A stretch of DNA of 64,000 nt from Myxococcus guangdongensis (lineage in GTDB: Bacteria > Myxococcota > Myxococcia > Myxococcales > Myxococcaceae): positions 310,001 to 374,000 of the forward strand of contig NZ_JAJVKW010000006.1 of assembly GCF_024198255.1 (NCBI RefSeq), read 5' to 3'. Under the pieces are notes generated by a model. That model was not told the DNA's origin. It saw nothing but the letters and a program-made list of their open reading frames with translations, and did no database searches. Shown one piece after another: positions 19,701 through 27,488 of the stretch. How positions within the stretch are numbered: position 1 is the first letter of the stretch; each line of letters begins with the position of its first letter. The position numbers were made by a program, and so were the translations under genes.

Positions 19701-20198
19701 CTCATCGCCGCGGGGCTGCGCGCGAACGCGCACACGCGCCTGGGACAGCTGGAGGCCGCGGCCCAGGCGCTGCAGACGCGCCGCGCGCTGTTCCTGGAGC
19801 AGTTCGACGAGCTGGACCGCGACGAGGACATCCGCTCGGTGACGCTCGCGGAGCTGCGGCTGGCCGAGAACGCGGTGGACCGTCAGGACCCGGCCCACGC
19901 CGCCCGCTGGTTGGGGATGGCGCTGGAGCACGCGGACGCGCTGGTGGCCCGCACGCATGCCCCGGTCGATGCCGGGCAGCTGGATGTGCTCTGGTTCGCG
20001 GCGCAGCTGCAGTCGGATGGGCGCACGAAGCTGCCCTTCGACGTGTCCCAGCGGATGGCGGGGGCGCGGCGCACGCTCCTGGAGCAGAAGGACCCGACCT
20101 GGCGCGCTTATCAGTCCTGGTTCGAGGTCTACACGGCGCTCGAGGCCCACCCTGTCCCAGGCGGACAGGAGGCGCTGGTGCAGCCGACGGAGCAATGA
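16734..20198 (+). CDS. Periplasmic beta-propeller and TPR protein
   Basis: An exported 1154-residue protein. The GTG at 16734 follows a purine-rich GGGGGGAG and gives a signal peptide ending GAWA-Q; it overlaps the lipoprotein stop. Residues about 30-340 carry TolB-like PD40 propeller strands (SPDGNTLIFASNR, SPDGKHLLYIS, SPDGRWLVYV, SRDGRFLYVV). The rest is helical, with repeated Ala/Leu-rich 34-residue-like TPR units to the C-terminus. Such proteins scaffold other envelope proteins. It is the last gene of the AsmA-like/DUF1318-like operon and may organise that machinery, which is inference. A strong hairpin follows. Confidence 0.78.
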   Translation: MLTSRDRRVLLLAALLARGAWAQDDENDGGLRTPSRLTVGVGDQFLGQLSPDGNTLIFASNRNIATEIYVQDLEKGRERRLFDEGADVTWPRISPDGKHLLYISFRDQAGGQLCIRALPGGEERRCLTEEANALQAEWIDSASIALVSRATIQGDLKLSRVRPGGAWSASPLLERNLTSPTLSPDGRWLVYVPVERSVKQVGPGFAARAAPHLEALRLDVPGAKPVKLALDLPGQSGQPVFSRDGRFLYVVQFFTDSNADGAIDASDSGVLFRAPFSPERDDAPALAAASSPDQLTGASWNCQYPAPAAESLLATCSRSQSLDVYQLPLDGQVPSAWDVPRLNEELKMVGRRADQLLLYRHRLLLEERPRPRRLLMMRLSMLHLAFEDFGAAEFYAEHMGAVSDPATLGLEGPLRVLIDHRRAMKERERGRMVEELSEAEKQRMAALEPANAPSPATAVFQHVVRSELADAAGDFTLARQELESAQVTDTTPRAVLDAYYERADALYRKLDDRMALVDVGRRLSVHKIFKADDQLDFATAAVRALYRGRPYAEAETLLAEALARAPEGSAHAFALELGQHINALRAERTPRAIREALLAFYRRQTDPLRRRVLVQEVVERAASLGADGVMEALASVYVDDAPAGTEDRRRAERLFRRALMGRAYRRLARQRLDDARADFDLVTKRTGSLESAVESMNLRLRAGMSHDAVEKEMTTTSEKMVEPLRRFVKAYLLARKLPKLDDQAHAQAVKDAVAQLRAAWPELKNQRAVQVLYGAIQHEDFLRGKNPAAAERANRYYLVALDLVRNNVRYKAMILGALGMLHTQVGNYHIALGYLEQRDKLPYMDNGAGLAVSLARARALLHVGREEDAAKAADAALAMVRATEKQARFLPLALDRAALYHLAAGHFERALELYDQGLALVEAQPSDEEGLRNRLVMRLARCAAALGAGKPARTLEDLARVEKDLATPAVRSALKWAHSSPAHVHRSYRLIAAGLRANAHTRLGQLEAAAQALQTRRALFLEQFDELDRDEDIRSVTLAELRLAENAVDRQDPAHAARWLGMALEHADALVARTHAPVDAGQLDVLWFAAQLQSDGRTKLPFDVSQRMAGARRTLLEQKDPTWRAYQSWFEVYTALEAHPVPGGQEALVQPTEQ

Positions 20199-20206
20199 CG
20201 CCGGGA

Positions 20207-20241
20207 CACCTTCCGCGGCGCGTGCTGGCCCGCGGAAGGTG
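20207..20241. terminator. Bidirectional hairpin between convergent genes
   Basis: A perfect 12-bp inverted repeat (CACCTTCCGCGG at 20207-20218 and CCGCGGAAGGTG at 20230-20241) with an 11-nt loop lies exactly between the convergent genes ending at 20198 and 20256. It can act in both directions. No T-tract. Confidence 0.72.
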
Positions 20242-20255
20242 GCTTCCGGTGCGTG

Positions 20256-23084
20256 CTACTGGGCGAGCACGGTGATGACCTGCTCGGACGTGTTGCCCGC
20301 GGCGTCCGTGGCGCGCAGCAGGACGACGTGCGAGCCGGGGCCGGAGAACGTCACCGGCGTGGTCGCCAGGTTCGTCCCCGCGCCGACGTCGGCGGCGCTG
20401 ACCCAGTTGGCCGTCACGTGGACCGGGGAGAGGTCCGTCACCTCGGTGACGACGTTCACCGTGCGCGGCTGCGGCTGGGTGACGTCAGGGGCGACGACGC
20501 GCAGCAGCGGGGCGGTGCGGTCCACCGTCACCTGGCGGCTCTGGGTGGCGAAGGCGCCGTCGGTGGCGATGACGGTGAGCGTCAGGGTGTAGTGGCCCTC
20601 GGCCAGGCTCAGCCACTCGACGACGTGGCCGCCGCCCGCGTCGGGGGTGAGGCGGATGGGGGCGCCCCCGTTGATGGAGAGCAGCACCACGCTGATGGGC
20701 GCGCCGCCCGCGCTGGTGGTGGCCCAACCGCACGCCTTCACCTGCGCGGCCGAGGTGTAGCGCGGCACGTCGCACATGATGAGGTTGGGCGGGGTGGCCG
20801 AAGCGTCCACCACGTGGATGGCGGTGGTGCAGGAGGCGCTGTGGCCCGCCGCGTCCGTGGCCGTGTACGTCACGGGCGTCGTGCCGCGCGGATAGGTGCC
20901 GGCGGCGGGGCCGCTGACCTGGGCGCCGCACGCGTCGGCGACGGTGGCCGGGGCGGGCGTGACGTACGCGCCGGCGGGGCTGGTCGCCTGGACGATGCGC
21001 TCGGCGGGGCAGGTGATGACCGGCGGCGTGACGTCCACCACGGTGACGGTGGCGGTGCACGTGTCGGTGGACTGGCCGTCGGAGACCGTCAGCGTGACGG
21101 CGTGCGAGCCCGGGCCGAACGGACCCGCGGGCGACTGGGACACGGAGAAGGGACCGGGCTGGTGGTCCGGGTCATGGCTGCCGTTGTCCACGCTGGCCGG
21201 GGCCTGACAGGTGGTGGGGCTGGCGTCGACGGACACGTCGCGGCACAGCGCCACGGGGGGCACGTTGGTGGAGCAGGCGAGGCTCACCGGTCCGCTGCCC
21301 GCGTTGTTGGTCTCGATGCACTCCGTCTCGCGGCCCACGCCGGTGCCGTCGTCGTCCGCCCGGACCCAGACGACGGAGGTGCCACCGGGAGGGGTGGCGA
21401 GCGCCACGCTCACCACCGCGCTGCTGCCCGCGGCGAGCACCGTGGGGAGGGTGGCCACGCCCAGCAGGGCGCCGCCGGAGGTGGGGTTGCCATTGTAGAA
21501 GGCCACGCGCATGCCCGAGGAGGCGGCGGCGTCACCCTGGTTGGTGACGCGCGCGTGCAGGCTCAGGGTGCCCGTGGTCCTGTCGCACGAGGACGTCACC
21601 TCGCCGGCGATGAGGTCCGCCGCGGCGTAGGGGCTGGTGGAGCCGGTGCCCTGGCTGTTGGCGCGGAACGTGTTGAGGCCAGGCGTGCGCCAGTTCTCCA
21701 CGGGGTGTGCGGGGATGGTGCCGTCGTCGTTGACGTTGGTGACGGAGTACGCGTGCTGGTTCCAGATGCGGCGCGTGTTCACCCAGCCGTCCTTGCGGTC
21801 GCGGAACACGCGGATGCCCGTGGGGCCGGAGAACGCGTAGTTGTTCGAGGCGACGACGATTTCGGCGTTGTCGTCCGCGTCCACGTCGACGATGAGCGGG
21901 TTCTCGTACGTGGTGCCGGACGCGTGGACCACGTCGAAGCGCACCGCGCCCGTCTCCCCGTCGTAGATGCGCAGGCGGCGCTCGTCGCCGTAGACGACCT
22001 CCGCGCGGCCGTCACCCTCGAAGTCGAAGGTGGACGAGCCCGTCACGTTGGAGCTGTTGTCCTGGGTGACGCTGGACCACTTGATGGTGCCGTTGGTTTC
22101 GAAGACGGCATAGCGGCTGGCGCCCGCCACGCCGATTTCCGGGCTGCCGTCCGCGTCGAAGTCCGCGATGTTGGGCGCGCCGCCGCTGCCGCCGCCGGGA
22201 ATCGCCGTGCTCCACAGCAGGGTGCAGTCGTCGTCCATGAGCGACACGTTGCCGCCGCTGACCACGACGACCTCGCCATGCGAGTCCGCGTCGAAGTTGG
22301 CGACGCCGGCGAGCCCGTTGCCAATCGAGGTGTTGCGGCACTTGAGCGTGCCGTCATGGCGATAGATGGACCGGCCGTTGATGACCTCCTGGAGGCCGTC
22401 CCCGTCGATGTCCGCCGCGAAGGAGATGGGGCCCTGGGGGCCGCCCAGCGTGTCCGTCCCCGTCCACTTCACCACGCCGGTGTTGCTGAACACCGTCTGG
22501 CCGTTGAGGATCTCCACCGTGCCGTCGCCGTCCAGGTCCGCGAACGAGGGGCCACCCCAGCTGTTCTGGGAGATGCTCGTCCGGAACTTGAGCGCGCCCG
22601 TGTTCTCGAAGCACAGCAGGCCCAGGCCGTTCTCCGGGATGGCGCAGATCTCCACCAGCCCGTCCCCGTCGATGTCGCCGCCCGCGATGCTGCCGGCGCC
22701 GCGCACGCGCAAGGTCGGGTCCGTCACCGTCCACAGCTCGGCACCCGTGGCGCCGTCGAGCGCGCGCAGCACGCCGTTGGTGGTGTAGTTGCTGCCCGCG
22801 AAGCTGCTGAAGACGACGTCGGGGACCCCGTCCGCGTTCACGTCCACCACGATGGGGGACATCATCACCTGCACGTGCGTCGGCAGGACGGTGCTGGAGC
22901 TCCACGCCCACTCGAGCTCCGGCTCGAAGTTCGGGTCGAACGGGGGCTGCACCTGGCACTCGCCGTTCGCGGCCAGGACCGCCTCGCCGAGGGGCTCGCC
23001 CTCCGCGGCGGCCTGGGGCGACGTCTCCGCGCAGCCGGTGAGGGCCAGCACTCCGGCGAGGGACAGCCTGGTACACCACTTCAT
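20256..23084 (-). CDS. FG-GAP/VCBS-HYR repeat surface lipoprotein
   Basis: A 942-residue lipoprotein with lipobox LALTGC after the ATG at 23084. An alternative GTG at 23126 precedes a poorer signal. Residues about 50-420 hold FG-GAP/VCBS propeller repeats (DVNADGVPDVVF, DIDGDGLVEICA, DFDADGSPEIGV and others), which are Ca-binding blade loops. Then comes a CARDB-like segment (about 470-580), two HYR/Ig-like domains (about 590-750; TLTVSDGQSTDTCTATV) and a final Ig-like part ending GPGSHVVLLRATDAAGN. These architectures are adhesive or structural surface proteins. No catalytic motif is seen. Confidence 0.82.
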   Translation of the reverse strand: MKWCTRLSLAGVLALTGCAETSPQAAAEGEPLGEAVLAANGECQVQPPFDPNFEPELEWAWSSSTVLPTHVQVMMSPIVVDVNADGVPDVVFSSFAGSNYTTNGVLRALDGATGAELWTVTDPTLRVRGAGSIAGGDIDGDGLVEICAIPENGLGLLCFENTGALKFRTSISQNSWGGPSFADLDGDGTVEILNGQTVFSNTGVVKWTGTDTLGGPQGPISFAADIDGDGLQEVINGRSIYRHDGTLKCRNTSIGNGLAGVANFDADSHGEVVVVSGGNVSLMDDDCTLLWSTAIPGGGSGGAPNIADFDADGSPEIGVAGASRYAVFETNGTIKWSSVTQDNSSNVTGSSTFDFEGDGRAEVVYGDERRLRIYDGETGAVRFDVVHASGTTYENPLIVDVDADDNAEIVVASNNYAFSGPTGIRVFRDRKDGWVNTRRIWNQHAYSVTNVNDDGTIPAHPVENWRTPGLNTFRANSQGTGSTSPYAAADLIAGEVTSSCDRTTGTLSLHARVTNQGDAAASSGMRVAFYNGNPTSGGALLGVATLPTVLAAGSSAVVSVALATPPGGTSVVWVRADDDGTGVGRETECIETNNAGSGPVSLACSTNVPPVALCRDVSVDASPTTCQAPASVDNGSHDPDHQPGPFSVSQSPAGPFGPGSHAVTLTVSDGQSTDTCTATVTVVDVTPPVITCPAERIVQATSPAGAYVTPAPATVADACGAQVSGPAAGTYPRGTTPVTYTATDAAGHSASCTTAIHVVDASATPPNLIMCDVPRYTSAAQVKACGWATTSAGGAPISVVLLSINGGAPIRLTPDAGGGHVVEWLSLAEGHYTLTLTVIATDGAFATQSRQVTVDRTAPLLRVVAPDVTQPQPRTVNVVTEVTDLSPVHVTANWVSAADVGAGTNLATTPVTFSGPGSHVVLLRATDAAGNTSEQVITVLAQ

Positions 23085-23241
23085 GCCCGCTGCGGACCTG
23101 GGTCCGGGGTTTCTTCGCATGCTCACGCCAAAGCCTCGTGTTTGGATTTCGCGGAAAAGTCCGCTAATCCTGCGTATAGAGGGCAGGCTTGGCGTGCCGC
23201 AAGTGAGTCATTGGTGAACTCAGACCTGGGGGCGGGTGAGG

Positions 23242-23892
23242 CTACTCCTCCGCCGTGGGTTTGAATTCGTCATTGAGCAGCGTGTCCGGGTCGGTGAACA
23301 GCTCATCGGCGCGCTCGTGCAGGATGAGGGTGGTGAGGGCCGGGTTGGTGCCCTCGCTCGCGAAGTCACAGGGCACGTCACGCAAGAGGAACACCTGGTC
23401 GGACGCCTTGACGCGCTCGGGGAGCTCCTTGAAGGTGAGGTACGTCTGGGTGGGAAGCTTGATGGGCTCGCTGCGCGTCTCGTAGCGCTCCTCCACCCGC
23501 GGCCCATGGTTCTTGATTAGATCATCCGGGCGCCCGTACGCGGCGTTCTTCATGTCGAAGCGCAGGAAGCACTGGTCCTCGCGCGTGGGCAGCAGCAGCC
23601 TGGCGAAGCCGTGGGGCATCTCCAGGGTGTAGTGCGTGACGGTGCCCGAGAGGACATCCGTCAGCTTCACCTTGTGCTGGCCCCGGCTGACGTCGAAGAC
23701 GAGGTGGTCCTGGACGTGGCTCTTCGGCTCGAGGGTGACGTCGTCCACGACCAGCTCCACGGCGCCGTTGCCCACCGTGAGCAGGTGCACCGTCCCGCTG
23801 CCGAAGTAGCCGATGGACACCGCCGTGAAGGTGATGACGAGGAACCCGACCGTGATGATGCCGACCAATCTGGACCGACTGATGCGCGCCAC
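23242..23892 (-). CDS. Single-pass membrane protein of unknown function
   Basis: A 216-residue protein with one N-terminal transmembrane helix (LVGIITVGFLVITFTAVSI) and an extracytoplasmic remainder. The GTG at 23892, with GGGGG upstream, is chosen because the longer frame from 24048 would run across the promoter and start of the divergent TetR gene. The mature part opens with short beta-strands (GNGAVELVVDDVTLEP, VFDVSRGQHKVKL) like a small sandwich domain and ends in an acidic tail. I do not recognise the family. Confidence 0.62.
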   Translation of the reverse strand: MARISRSRLVGIITVGFLVITFTAVSIGYFGSGTVHLLTVGNGAVELVVDDVTLEPKSHVQDHLVFDVSRGQHKVKLTDVLSGTVTHYTLEMPHGFARLLLPTREDQCFLRFDMKNAAYGRPDDLIKNHGPRVEERYETRSEPIKLPTQTYLTFKELPERVKASDQVFLLRDVPCDFASEGTNPALTTLILHERADELFTDPDTLLNDEFKPTAEE

Positions 23893-23926
23893 GTTGCCCC
23901 CAAGCAGGGTCGATGGGTGACCCGGA

Positions 23927-23950
23927 CGGGTGGGGAAGATAGCCCACCCG
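23927..23950. promoter_or_regulatory. Inverted repeat in divergent promoter region
   Basis: CGGGTGGG-N8-CCCACCCG is a perfect 8-bp inverted repeat in the 124 bases between the divergent start codons at 23892 and 24017. Its position suits an operator for the TetR regulator; binding is inferred only from symmetry and location. Confidence 0.35.
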
Positions 23951-24016
23951 CACTCCGAGGGGTGGACCGCGAGTGGCACTCCTTGGAATGGTTCGGCTCC
24001 AGCTCGAGGAGTCGTG

Positions 24017-24697
24017 ATGCCGCGCAGTCCCTCCCCTTCGCGTCGCAAGCAGCCTCGTCAGCAGCGGGCCCAGGCGACGTGTGACGCCATCCTCACCGCC
24101 GCGGCGCGGCTGCTCGTCCGTGACGGCTACGAGGCGACGAGCACCAACCGCATCGCCGAGGAGGCCGGCGTCAGCATCGGCTCGCTCTACCAGTACTATC
24201 CGAACAAGGAGGGGCTGGTGCTCGCGGTGTTGGAGCACCACGGCTCGCGCTGGCTGACGGAGTTCGACGCGGGACTCAAAGAGCTCGCGCCGGCCCCGCT
24301 GAGCGTCGCGGTGCCCTCCATCATCCACCACATCCTCACGCTCAAGCGGCTGCACCCCCAGCTGGACTCGCTGCGGTATGCGCTCCTGCCGGTGCTGCGC
24401 CCGCTGGGGCACGTGGACACCTTCGAGCAGCAGCTGTTCCGGCTGGTGCGCGTGTTCCTGGCGGCGCGGCTGGAGGAAATCCGTCCGCGAGAGCTGGACA
24501 TGGCGGTCTTCATCATCGTCCACACGCTGGAGGCGCTCTGTCACGCCGCCGGCGTGGACCGGCCCGACTACCTCACGAACGACGCGTTCCCCGAGGAGCT
24601 GTGTGTGCTGGTGCTTGGCTATCTGAGCCCGTCACCCGCGCGGCTCGGACACCCGCCGAGGAAGGCCGCGGCGCCTCGACGCAAATATGAGCAGTAG
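24017..24697 (+). CDS. TetR-family transcriptional regulator
   Basis: A 226-residue repressor-type regulator. The N-terminal helix-turn-helix (about residues 22-68) shows the family pattern AILTAAARLLVRDGYEATS, then IAEEAGVSIGSLYQYYPNKEGL. The C-terminal all-helical part is the ligand pocket and dimer interface. The ATG at 24017 has AGGAG 6 bases upstream; a longer frame from 23930 is not supported. It lies just upstream of the desaturase-PKS operon on the same strand, separated by a terminator-like hairpin, so it is the natural candidate regulator of that operon. Confidence 0.92.
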   Translation: MPRSPSPSRRKQPRQQRAQATCDAILTAAARLLVRDGYEATSTNRIAEEAGVSIGSLYQYYPNKEGLVLAVLEHHGSRWLTEFDAGLKELAPAPLSVAVPSIIHHILTLKRLHPQLDSLRYALLPVLRPLGHVDTFEQQLFRLVRVFLAARLEEIRPRELDMAVFIIVHTLEALCHAAGVDRPDYLTNDAFPEELCVLVLGYLSPSPARLGHPPRKAAAPRRKYEQ

Positions 24698-24713
24698 GTC
24701 CGAAAAGCACGCT

Positions 24714-24736
24714 CCCGAGGCCACTTCTCCCTCGGG
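24714..24736 (+). terminator. Hairpin after TetR gene
   Basis: CCCGAGG (24714-24720) pairs with CCTCGGG (24730-24736) across a 9-nt loop, 17 bases after the TetR stop. It separates the regulator transcript from the downstream operon. Confidence 0.5.
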
Positions 24737-24777
24737 CGCGCGAATGTGAGCACCCAAGCGAGTTGAGCGGCGGCGCA

Positions 24778-24794
24778 ATCAAAGACATCTTGAT
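24778..24794. promoter_or_regulatory. Candidate operator upstream of desaturase-PKS operon
   Basis: ATCAAAGACATCTTGAT is a near-palindrome (arms ATCAA and TTGAT) 39 bases before the desaturase start, in a locally AT-richer stretch. Candidate binding site for the upstream TetR protein; inferred from symmetry and position. Confidence 0.3.
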
Positions 24795-24832
24795 GGCACC
24801 TCCAGCGCCTGTTCCCAGCCGCTCTCGACTCC

Positions 24833-25876
24833 ATGAATCTCCATCCAGATGACCTGCGGCGCGCGTCCGCGCATGCGAGGCTCGCGCTCGAAGACTTTCC
24901 CGCGCTCACCGACGCGCAGCTCGAAGCCATCCGTGGCAGGGCCCGCGACTCCCTGGTGTGGTTCCGCGCGCATCCCGTGCTGCATGACACCGTCAACGTG
25001 CTGCTCCTGTTGTCCCTGTTCGCTGCGGACGTCCTGTCGTTGACGGGGTTGCCCTTCGTGTTGCCGTGGTCCCTGTCGACCGTGTGGGGCGTCATCCTCG
25101 CGGGCCTGGTCGCAGGCGCGGTGCACGGCTTCCTGGTCTGCGGCATCGTCACGCTCAGCGTCCACGAGGGCGCCGCGCATGACCTCCTCATCGTGGGCAG
25201 GGGACGGGTGGGGCGCGTGCTGAGGGGGCTCGCGAACAACGCCTGCCGGCTCTTCCTCGCGGACCCGGAGCACTACGCGGAGGCGCACGCGAGCCACCAC
25301 CGGAGCCTGGGGACGTCGGAGGACGGCTCCTTCACGCACCACGTCCGGCCGCGCCGACTGCTGGGCAGCCTGCTGCCGCTGGCGCCGATGCTCAGCCACT
25401 CGGACTACTTCCCCTGGCGTCCGCAGGAGCACACGCGGAGCCGACGGCTCTCCGTGCTGTTGACCAACGTGTACCTGGTGCTCTGCGCGGCGCTGGCGAC
25501 GTGGCTGCATGGCTGGCTCTTCACCGGCGTGGCGCTGTTCCTCGTCGGCAGCTGGCTCAGCTTCGTGCTGGACCGACTCCGCGAGAGCACCGAGCACCTG
25601 TTCATGCCCCTGGACCGGGTGAACGGGACGCGGGAGCTGGGGCTGGGGTTCTGGGGGCTCTTGCTCGGGGGCGGGCCCTGGGGCCAACCCTGTCACCTGT
25701 CCCACCACCTGGCGCCCGCGCTGCCCTGGTATCAGCAGCTGCGGCTGCACTTCTTCCTGCGTCGCGTGTTGACCCCGAAGCAGCGCCGCCACTTCTTCCT
25801 GCGCCCCGTCATCGGCCTGCCCGTGTTGCTCTGGCGATTGGCCACCGCGCCTGTTCGCGAGCCCGTTCGGGACTGA
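24833..25876 (+). CDS. Membrane fatty-acid-desaturase-like di-iron enzyme
   Basis: A 347-residue integral membrane protein of the fatty acid desaturase/hydroxylase superfamily. Three histidine clusters that bind a di-iron centre are present: His111 and His116 (HEGAAHD), His152, His155 and His156 (HASHH), and His288, His291 and His292 (HLSHH). An extra His255 lies in STEHL. Hydrophobic helices lie at about 55-75, 82-108 and 208-242. It is 13 bases from the flavoenzyme gene and heads the operon ending in the PKS. It probably desaturates or hydroxylates a lipid or polyketide chain; the regiochemistry is unknown. Confidence 0.82.
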   Translation: MNLHPDDLRRASAHARLALEDFPALTDAQLEAIRGRARDSLVWFRAHPVLHDTVNVLLLLSLFAADVLSLTGLPFVLPWSLSTVWGVILAGLVAGAVHGFLVCGIVTLSVHEGAAHDLLIVGRGRVGRVLRGLANNACRLFLADPEHYAEAHASHHRSLGTSEDGSFTHHVRPRRLLGSLLPLAPMLSHSDYFPWRPQEHTRSRRLSVLLTNVYLVLCAALATWLHGWLFTGVALFLVGSWLSFVLDRLRESTEHLFMPLDRVNGTRELGLGFWGLLLGGGPWGQPCHLSHHLAPALPWYQQLRLHFFLRRVLTPKQRRHFFLRPVIGLPVLLWRLATAPVREPVRD

Positions 25877-25889
25877 GAGGCCCACCGTC

Positions 25890-27488
25890 ATGGCAATCAC
25901 TTCTCGACGCGTCGACGCGTCCGCCACGGGTGCGTCCTTCGACGTCATCTTCATCGGCTCGGGGATGGGCTCGCTGGGCGCGGCGGCGATCCTGTCCCGC
26001 CATGGCCTGAAGGTGCTGGTGCTCGAGCGGCACTCCATCGCCGGGGGGATGACGCACACCTTCCAGCGCAAGGGCTACGAGTGGGACGTCGGCGTGCACT
26101 GCCTGGGCAAGCTGCATGACCCGGACGAACCGCTGCGGCGCGTCTTCGACTTCGTCACCGAGGGCGCGCTCGGCTGGGCGCGGATGGACCGCGTCTATGA
26201 TCGGCTCGTCTTCGCGGACAGGCGCCATGACTACGTCACCGGCGCGGAGGCGTTCGAGGCGGAGCTGTGCGGCGCCTTTCCCGCCGAGCGCAAGGCCATC
26301 GCCGCGTATGTGCGCTTGCTGCACGGCGTGAAGCGCGCCTCCCTGCGCTACTTCATCCAGCACGTGCTGCCCCGGTGGATGACGCCGCTCACGCATCCGG
26401 TGCTCGGGTGGCCCTTTCGTCGTCACTCGAACCGCACGACGCGGGACGTGTTGTCCTCGCTCACGTCGGACCCGCGCCTGTTGGGCGTGCTCACGGGACA
26501 GTGGGGGAACTACGCGCTGCCTCCGGGGGACAGCAGCTTCGCCATGCACGCGCTGGTGGCGGAGAACTACCTGGAGGGCGCCACCTATCCCGTGGGGGGC
26601 GCGGGCGCCATCCTCGACCACATCGCGCCGGTCATCACCCGAGCGGGCGGGCAGCTTCGTGTCCGCGCCGAGGTGAGGGAGATCCTCGTGCGGGATGGCC
26701 GCGCCCTGGGCGTGCGCCTGTCCGATGGCGAGGAGCTGCATGCCCGGTATGTCATCAGCGGCGCGGGCGCGGCGCAGACGTTGGGCTCGCTGCTCCCGGA
26801 GCCCTGGAGACCGCCGGAGGTGACGCGGGCGCTCCAGCGGATCCCCCAGTCCATCGGTCACCTCGGCCTCTACCTGGGGTTGAGAGGTGCGCCCGAGGAC
26901 GTGGCGCTGCCGGCGACCAACGTCTGGGTCCATGCCGGGTATGACCACGACGCGAACCTGCGCGCCTCCAGGCGCGACGTCTCGGCGCCGCTGCCCGTCG
27001 TCTACCTGAGCTCCTCCTCCGCGAGGGACCCCTCGTGGGCCCGACGCCACCCGGGGCGCTCCACGCTCACCGCCCTGTGCCCCGCGCCCTATGACTGGTT
27101 CGAGAAGTGGGCGGGCACGCGCTGGCGTCGTCGAGGGGCCGAGTACGACGACCTCAAGGCCCGGCTCTCCGAGCGCCTGCTCTCCGTGGCCCTGGAGCAG
27201 TTCCCGCAGCTGAAGGGGCGGGTGGAGTACCAGGAGCTGTCCACGCCGCTCAGCACGGCGCACTTCGCCCATCGGCCGCGCGGCTCCATCTACGGCTTGG
27301 AGCACAGCCCGGAGCGCTTCCGACAACCGTGGCTCCGCTCGCGGCTCCCCATCCAGGGTTTGCTCCTGGTGGGCCAGGACGCCGTCTCGGTGGGCGTCGG
27401 CGCGTCGCTGATGTCCGGGGTCCTCGCCGCTTCCATCGTCCTGCGTCGCAACGTCCTCGGAGACCTCCTTCGAAAGGAATCCCCATGA
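25890..27488 (+). CDS. FAD-dependent carotenoid isomerase/retinol saturase-like oxidoreductase
   Basis: A 532-residue flavoenzyme of the phytoene desaturase/CrtISO/RetSat group. The N-terminal FAD fold reads IFIGSGMGSLGAAAIL (residues about 21-36) followed by VLERHSIAGGMTHTF and the family segment YEWDVGVHCLG. The middle has YPVGGAGAILDHIAPVI, and the C-terminus ends in the FAD-binding GLLLVGQDAVSVGVGAS. GAGAGG precedes the start, and its stop overlaps the PKS start (ATGA). Members reduce, desaturate or isomerise polyene double bonds. No phytoene synthase or other carotenoid gene is near, so a polyketide or fatty acyl substrate is plausible. Confidence 0.85.
   Translation: MAITSRRVDASATGASFDVIFIGSGMGSLGAAAILSRHGLKVLVLERHSIAGGMTHTFQRKGYEWDVGVHCLGKLHDPDEPLRRVFDFVTEGALGWARMDRVYDRLVFADRRHDYVTGAEAFEAELCGAFPAERKAIAAYVRLLHGVKRASLRYFIQHVLPRWMTPLTHPVLGWPFRRHSNRTTRDVLSSLTSDPRLLGVLTGQWGNYALPPGDSSFAMHALVAENYLEGATYPVGGAGAILDHIAPVITRAGGQLRVRAEVREILVRDGRALGVRLSDGEELHARYVISGAGAAQTLGSLLPEPWRPPEVTRALQRIPQSIGHLGLYLGLRGAPEDVALPATNVWVHAGYDHDANLRASRRDVSAPLPVVYLSSSSARDPSWARRHPGRSTLTALCPAPYDWFEKWAGTRWRRRGAEYDDLKARLSERLLSVALEQFPQLKGRVEYQELSTPLSTAHFAHRPRGSIYGLEHSPERFRQPWLRSRLPIQGLLLVGQDAVSVGVGASLMSGVLAASIVLRRNVLGDLLRKESP

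Noticed and set aside
20253..23264. A 1003-codon plus-strand frame across the FG-GAP lipoprotein
   Set aside because: Its product is Arg/Gly/His/Val low-complexity sequence. The minus-strand frame shows repeated DxDxDG loops and a lipobox.
27107..27484. N-terminal extension of the PKS frame into the flavoenzyme gene
   Set aside because: The extension overlaps the flavoenzyme C-terminus with its conserved FAD-binding end. The ATG at 27485 has AAGGA upstream and starts the thioesterase fold.
25890..27488. Carotenoid pathway gene (crtI or crtISO proper)
   Set aside because: No phytoene synthase, cyclase or prenyl synthase in the neighbourhood; the operon context is fatty acyl or polyketide.
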